Shown piece after piece: positions 7,655 to 10,138 of a stretch of 10,138 nucleotides of DNA. The notes under the pieces are model-generated. The model was not told where the DNA came from. It was given only the letters and a program-made list of their open reading frames with translations, and ran no database searches. Position 1 is the stretch's first letter, and every line of letters begins with the position of its first letter. The position numbers were made by a program, and so were the translations under genes. Source of the stretch: Clostridiaceae bacterium (lineage in GTDB: Bacteria; Bacillota; Clostridia; Clostridiales; Clostridiaceae); assembly GCA_003510765.1 (NCBI GenBank), contig DOKV01000079.1, forward strand, positions 1 to 10,138. The letters run 5' to 3'.

Positions 7655-7700
7655 AAAAAAGGAACTTTAGCCATCCATGAGATGGCTAAAGTTCCTTTTT
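7655..7700. terminator. Bidirectional terminator between the GH2 and VOC genes
   Basis: Perfect 20-bp stem (arms 7656-7675 and 7681-7700, loop CATGA) with A-rich and T-rich ends on the two sides. On the plus strand it ends in five T after the GH2 gene. On the minus strand it ends in six T after the VOC gene. It serves both convergent genes. Confidence 0.92.
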
Positions 7701-7721
7701 GGGCATCCAGCTTTTGTGGAC

Positions 7722-8087
7722 TTAATTTTGAAGTTCCACCAGCTGGATTTTCACGCCATTGGGATCTTTGATATAGATGAACCGCATGGTTTCATTGGGC
7801 TGAATAGGTCCCCCTAGGATGGGAATGCTCAGTTCCTTTAGGTGATGAGAGATTTCGTCTAAGGAAGGTACCTGAAACCCTAAGGAAATGGATGAACAGG
7901 AAGGAGATACTTCTGATCGCTGATCTTGGATGAGCTCAATAGCCGTTTCCTCTGTTCTTAAAAAGGCGATTTCCATGTGAGGCCCAGCTTTAAATCGTTC
8001 ATAGGGATGTAAATCTAACACTTGTCTATAAAACTGTAGGGATTCCTCAAGGTTTTTTACTGTGATGGTTGTCCAAAGAAATTTCAT
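7722..8087 (-). CDS. VOC/glyoxalase-fold protein, probably not a glyoxalase I
   Basis: The protein has 121 residues in the two-module beta-alpha-beta-beta-beta arrangement of the vicinal oxygen chelate superfamily: 'TITVKNLEESLQFYRQVLDL' at the start and 'IYIKDPNGVKIQLVE' at the end. Aligned by eye to E. coli GloA (ligands His5, Glu56, His74, Glu122), the ligand positions are Trp5, Glu51, Ser66 and Gln115. Only one ligand remains, so it is unlikely to bind Ni or Zn in the GloA way. Family members lacking the ligands include antibiotic-binding proteins and proteins of unknown role. The start ATG follows AAGGAGG with 5 bases spacing. It is convergent with the GH2 gene and separated by 114 bases from the membrane protein gene upstream. 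A weak promoter lies in that gap. Confidence 0.88.
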   Translation of the reverse strand: MKFLWTTITVKNLEESLQFYRQVLDLHPYERFKAGPHMEIAFLRTEETAIELIQDQRSEVSPSCSSISLGFQVPSLDEISHHLKELSIPILGGPIQPNETMRFIYIKDPNGVKIQLVELQN

Positions 8088-8117
8088 GGGGCCCTCCTTT
8101 TGAAATATACTATGATA

Positions 8118-8151
8118 CTATTACAATAGCTTATTCAGTATTCTATGTAAA
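8118..8151 (-). promoter_or_regulatory. Possible promoter of the VOC gene, with overlapping dyad
   Basis: On the minus strand, TTTACA (8151-8146) and TATTGT (8128-8123) are 17 bases apart. The -10 is a poor match. It overlaps the inverted repeat CTATT-AC-AATAG (8118-8129), which might be an operator. The area is AT-rich, so chance similarity is likely enough to keep this tentative. Confidence 0.35.
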
Positions 8152-8201
8152 GAAGAAAAGTATATATGGAAAACCTAAAGGGTCTCTTGGGGAAGCGCTT
8201 C

Positions 8202-8459
8202 TCATTGATCCTTTCGTTTTTGTAGTAGTCGAAGGACAGAGATGAGATAGCCGCTGAGAAGAAGAGCTAAGAAAAGAAACATCAGGGATGCCCCCAGGTG
8301 GTCTTGAAGCAGGTAGGCCAGGACAAAGAAGAACATGGTCAAGGAAAAGAGGATAAAGAGGAGAAAACGCCTGAAAATCTTTGGGGTCTTTTCGCTGGTG
8401 AGGGCTGCGCCAAAGCCTTCTAAGACCACTTCAGAAAGGATTTCCCATAAAAGTTCCAT
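8202..8459 (-). CDS. Small two-helix membrane protein of unknown function
   Basis: The protein has 85 residues. An N-terminal amphipathic, acidic segment ('MELLWEILSEVVLEG') is followed by a short basic stretch (KTPKIFRR), then two hydrophobic helices at about 32-51 and 55-76, and a basic tail (LLQKRKDQ). The topology probably has both ends in the cytoplasm. The ATG directly follows the TAA of the HAD gene (TAAATG), and its AGGAGG ribosome binding site lies inside the last codons of that gene, so the two are translationally coupled and made together. The protein resembles small uncharacterised Firmicute membrane proteins with a similar 'LLEI..E.vlEg' start, but I cannot name it. No clear terminator follows. 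The palindrome GAAGCGCTTC (8192-8201) lies directly after the stop. Confidence 0.78.
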   Translation of the reverse strand: MELLWEILSEVVLEGFGAALTSEKTPKIFRRFLLFILFSLTMFFFVLAYLLQDHLGASLMFLFLALLLSGYLISVLRLLQKRKDQ

Positions 8460-9290
8460 TTAGAACGCCTCCTGGAACACATATTTTTTTACAGCGTAGG
8501 CAACCCCTGCCTCATCATTGGTCAAGGTGATGGCATGGGCTGCTTTTTTCACCGCATCTGTGGCGTTGCCCATGGCGATGCCAAGGCCTGCATAGCGAAT
8601 CATGGGCAAATCATTTTCTTCATCTCCTATGGCCATGATCTGTGCTTTATCTATCCCTAGTTTTTTCGCCAGGGCCTCAATGCCAGAAGCTTTGTTCACG
8701 TCTTTTCTAAAGATCTCCAAGTTGTCTTTGGAAGAAGACGCGGTTTGAAGCCTGGGATGGTTTTGAAAGACCCTCTTCAACTTGGCTAAAGCAGCATGAT
8801 CTCCGTTGGAGAACACGATGGCTTTTAAAATACCACCTTTTACTAGCAGGGTCTTTTCTAAATCTTCCGTGGCAAGAAACGTCACCTTTTCACCTTCCGG
8901 CAGGCGCGCGTTGGCGCTGACATACCCGTTGCCATCGCCCAGGTCGCCTTGCTGAATGAGGGTATTCCAGCCATTAAAATGTGCATAAAGACCACTGCTC
9001 TGAATAGCCCGAACAGTAAATGTTACGTCCTCTTCATCCATGGCTTCATGAAGAAGCACCTCCTCTTCATCCTTCACAAACGCACCATTGGAGGCGATGG
9101 TTTTGGTGGGAATACCCAGGGTTTCCCCATAGAGTTTCCCGTAGTGATACATCCTGCCCGTGGCAATGGCGATGGTGATGCCTCTTCTATGAGCTTCTTG
9201 TAACACGGTGATATTTTCTTCTGGGATTTTCTTTTCCCCATTGTACAGGGTGCCGTCTACATCGATACAAATCAACTGGATGTTATTCAT
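8460..9290 (-). CDS. Cof-type HAD-superfamily phosphatase
   Basis: The protein has 276 residues and is a cytoplasmic Mg-dependent phosphatase of the HAD IIB (Cof) type. Members typically act on sugar phosphates or flavin and pyridoxal phosphates. Motif I is DVDGT (Asp10 nucleophile, Asp12). Motif II is the Thr44 of IATGR. A cap domain lies between about 80 and 190. Motif III is a Lys near 200 (KASGIEAL), and motif IV is GDEENDLPM (about 222-230, Asp223 and Asp227). All catalytic residues are present. The frame opens at 9320, but ATG 9290 is chosen because AAGGAG lies 9 bases before it and the upstream ATG overlaps the -10 box. It is the first gene of a two-gene unit with the small membrane protein. 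Sequence alone does not give the substrate. Proximity to the GH2 gene would fit a sugar phosphate, but the two genes are on opposite strands. Confidence 0.93.
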   Translation of the reverse strand: MNNIQLICIDVDGTLYNGEKKIPEENITVLQEAHRRGITIAIATGRMYHYGKLYGETLGIPTKTIASNGAFVKDEEEVLLHEAMDEEDVTFTVRAIQSSGLYAHFNGWNTLIQQGDLGDGNGYVSANARLPEGEKVTFLATEDLEKTLLVKGGILKAIVFSNGDHAALAKLKRVFQNHPRLQTASSSKDNLEIFRKDVNKASGIEALAKKLGIDKAQIMAIGDEENDLPMIRYAGLGIAMGNATDAVKKAAHAITLTNDEAGVAYAVKKYVFQEAF

Positions 9291-9318
9291 TTCAAAAATC
9301 TCCTTGGGTTTTTCTATC

Positions 9319-9347
9319 ATTATAGCGAATAAAAGAACTTCTGAAAA
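9319..9347 (-). promoter_or_regulatory. Promoter of the HAD-membrane protein pair
   Basis: Perfect -10 TATAAT (9324-9319) with -35 TTTTCA (9347-9342) at 17 bases on the minus strand. This predicts a short leader of about 20 bases before ATG 9290 and argues against the longer start at 9320. Confidence 0.65.
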
Positions 9348-9360
9348 TCATTCCGTTAAA

Positions 9361-9377
9361 TTATCAGAGTTTGATAA
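9361..9377. repeat. Dyad TTATCA-N5-TGATAA upstream of the HAD promoter
   Basis: A perfect 6-bp inverted repeat around five bases, lying between the divergent HAD and spoVG promoters. It could be a regulator site. The AT-rich surroundings make a chance origin possible. The rest of the 297-base gap holds the two sets of promoters and no gene that I can support. Confidence 0.35.
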
Positions 9378-9454
9378 GAAAATAGCAAAAAATAGGGGAT
9401 GAAAAAATCACTTGTTTAATGAGATACCCCAAAAGGTAGAAGGATTCTTATATT

Positions 9455-9483
9455 TTGACAATTTTAAATTTCCTGTTGATAAT
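9455..9483 (+). promoter_or_regulatory. Upstream SigA-type promoter of spoVG
   Basis: -35 is a consensus TTGACA (9455-9460) and -10 is GATAAT (9478-9483), with 17 bases between. Start expected near 9490, about 98 bases before the spoVG start codon. Confidence 0.75.
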
Positions 9484-9505
9484 GTAATCCATTACAGTTT
9501 ATAAT
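9476..9505 (+). promoter_or_regulatory. Second, overlapping SigA-type promoter of spoVG
   Basis: -35 TTGATA (9476-9481) and a perfect -10 TATAAT (9500-9505) with 18 bases between. Its -35 lies over the -10 of the upstream promoter, so the two cannot be used at once on the same DNA. Its spacer contains the dyad TGTAAT-CC-ATTACA (9483-9496). Confidence 0.7.
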
Positions 9506-9587
9506 TTAGGTATCATCCTTAAATTCTGAATTTTCAAAACGGATTTCAAGGACAGTAAAGCCAAAGACAAAACAAAGGAGGTTCAGT

Positions 9588-9893
9588 ATGAACATTACAG
9601 ATGTACGAATCAGAAAAATTGCAGCAGAAGGTAAAATGAAAGCCATTGTGTCCGTGACCTTTGACAATGAGTTTGTGGTCCATGACATCAAAGTCATTGA
9701 AGGTCAGAATGGGTTATTCATTGCCATGCCGTCTCGCAAAACACCAGATGGAGAGTTTAAGGATATTGCGCATCCCATCAATACGCAAACCAGAGAGACA
9801 CTTCAAAACTCTATTCTTTCTGAGTATGAGAAGGTCAGACAAGAAGAAGAAGAAGAGAGTGTCTTGGTGGATGAGCCCATAGCCATCGATTAA
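9588..9893 (+). CDS. spoVG: Septation/regulatory protein SpoVG
   Basis: SpoVG is a small cytoplasmic nucleic-acid-binding regulator. In Bacillus it affects asymmetric septation and sporulation, and in other Firmicutes virulence, capsule and cell-wall traits. The protein has 101 residues, the normal size. It shows the family sequence almost completely: [11 protein letters not shown] at the start, [19 protein letters not shown] at 19-37, [23 protein letters not shown] at about 42-64 (the most conserved stretch) and an acidic tail. The start ATG follows AAAGGAGG (9574-9581) with 6 bases spacing. The leader carries two SigA-type promoters. In Bacillus the gene is SigH-driven, but I see no convincing SigH site here. 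In many Firmicutes glmU and prs follow; glmU does not begin within the 245 bases left in the window. Confidence 0.97.
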   Translation: MNITDVRIRKIAAEGKMKAIVSVTFDNEFVVHDIKVIEGQNGLFIAMPSRKTPDGEFKDIAHPINTQTRETLQNSILSEYEKVRQEEEEESVLVDEPIAID

Positions 9894-9935
9894 TTGAAAA
9901 AGAACCCCTTTAGGGTGATGAAGATGCTAGAAATC

Positions 9936-9965
9936 AGCGGTTTTTTTCCATGGAAAAAAACCGCT
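9936..9965. terminator. Perfect 30-bp palindrome after spoVG, probable terminator
   Basis: AGCGGTTTTTTTCC is followed at once by its exact reverse complement (arms 9936-9950 and 9951-9965). An RNA copy would form a long hairpin with a tight loop around CCATGG. On the plus strand it is followed by TTTCTCTATGTTTG, a poor T tract. It sits 43 bases after the spoVG stop and so most simply ends spoVG transcription. The internal T7/A7 runs are unusual for a terminator stem. Confidence 0.6.
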
Positions 9966-9998
9966 TTCTCTATGTTTGTAAAGATTTTTTTATAAAGC

Positions 9999-10138
9999 AT
10001 GATGAGAAAGAGTCTAGAGAAGCCTTCCTCCATTGACAGATTCCAAAGGAAAGAAAAGCTTTTCCACGGTTTTGGTACCAAAAGAAGTCCTTTGACGGAC
10101 ATAGTGTATTTCTCTTGTACGGGTCTTAATATGAGGGG
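9999..10138 (+). CDS. Possible 5' end of a PgeF/YfiH-like gene, running off the window
   Basis: This is the only plus-strand frame open to the window end. It begins MMRKSLEKPS (in-frame TAA at 9993 just before) and includes KLFHGFGTK and later GLNMRG. The HGF.T[RK] ... LN sequence recalls the N-terminus of the PgeF/YfiH (DUF152, laccase-domain) family, which clears mis-built peptidoglycan precursors or oxidises phenols or nucleosides. That would suit the murC/spoVG neighbourhood. However, no ribosome binding site precedes the ATG, the region between the two motifs does not match the family's usual GGVS..Y, and only 46 codons are visible. It may be non-coding. Confidence 0.27.
   Translation, partial: MMRKSLEKPSSIDRFQRKEKLFHGFGTKRSPLTDIVYFSCTGLNMR

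Noticed and set aside
9291..9320. Longer HAD start at 9320
   Set aside because: The codon overlaps the TATAAT -10 box, and AAGGAG points to ATG 9290.
9439..9531. SigH promoter for spoVG (AGGATTC near 9441 or AGGTATC near 9508 with GAAT at 9528)
   Set aside because: Neither pairing has both a good -35 and -10 at the right spacing; the SigA-type boxes are much better.
9519..9535. CodY box around AAATTCTGAATTT
   Set aside because: Only about 10 of 15 positions agree with the CodY consensus, which is weak in AT-rich DNA; kept only as a palindrome.
10070..10083. Palindrome TTTTGGTACCAAAA resembling a T-box core
   Set aside because: It lacks the CGCG after GGTACC and any terminator; it lies in the possible coding start at the right edge.
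9890..10102. Minus-strand 70-residue open frame after spoVG
   Set aside because: It runs through the 30-bp palindrome, has no ribosome binding site, and its composition follows from the poly-T/A runs.
1..10138. CTAG tetranucleotide seemed frequent
   Set aside because: A hand count gave about 30 sites, close to or below the roughly 40 expected by base composition, so there is no enrichment.

Overview
This window looks like chromosomal DNA of a spore-forming, low-to-moderate-GC Firmicute, most likely a clostridium. The evidence is a tRNA-sensing T-box in front of asnS, a PurR of the Bacillus/Clostridium type (unrelated to enterobacterial PurR), spoVG, strong AGGAGG-type ribosome binding sites throughout, and SigA-like promoters next to hairpin/T-tract terminators. 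I see no transposase, integrase, phage gene, CRISPR array, rRNA or tRNA.

Left part (1-2580): the 3' end of an unidentified gene, possibly ending in an Ig-like domain, is followed on the same strand by a small lipoprotein of unknown function. Converging on them is asnS (asparaginyl-tRNA synthetase) on the minus strand. Its complete leader is readable: promoter, Stem I, candidate AAC specifier, Stem III, T-box sequence and intrinsic terminator. Middle part (2630-5105): murC (minus) and purR (plus) are divergent. The gap holds a PurBox-like site and a good promoter for purR, which suggests purR autoregulation. Each gene ends in a clear hairpin terminator.

Right part (5110-9320): a block of four accessory genes. 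A cytoplasmic family-2 glycoside hydrolase (plus) has its own promoter and shares a 20-bp bidirectional terminator with a VOC/glyoxalase-fold protein (minus) that lacks most glyoxalase metal ligands. A Cof-type HAD phosphatase and an 85-residue two-helix membrane protein form a tightly coupled minus-strand pair. Far right (9320-10138): spoVG follows, with two overlapping SigA-type promoters, then a perfect 30-bp palindrome and an open frame running off the window that weakly resembles the start of a PgeF/YfiH (multicopper-oxidase-like) protein.

In many clostridia murC, purR and spoVG lie together. Here the sugar hydrolase/HAD block separates purR from spoVG, so it is probably a lineage-specific insertion into a core cell-wall/purine/sporulation neighbourhood. 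Most of the window is ordinary core genome. The observations that merit a second look are regulatory (PurBox, spoVG promoter dyad, terminal palindrome) plus two uncharacterised small proteins. I did not find a convincing new multi-gene system.
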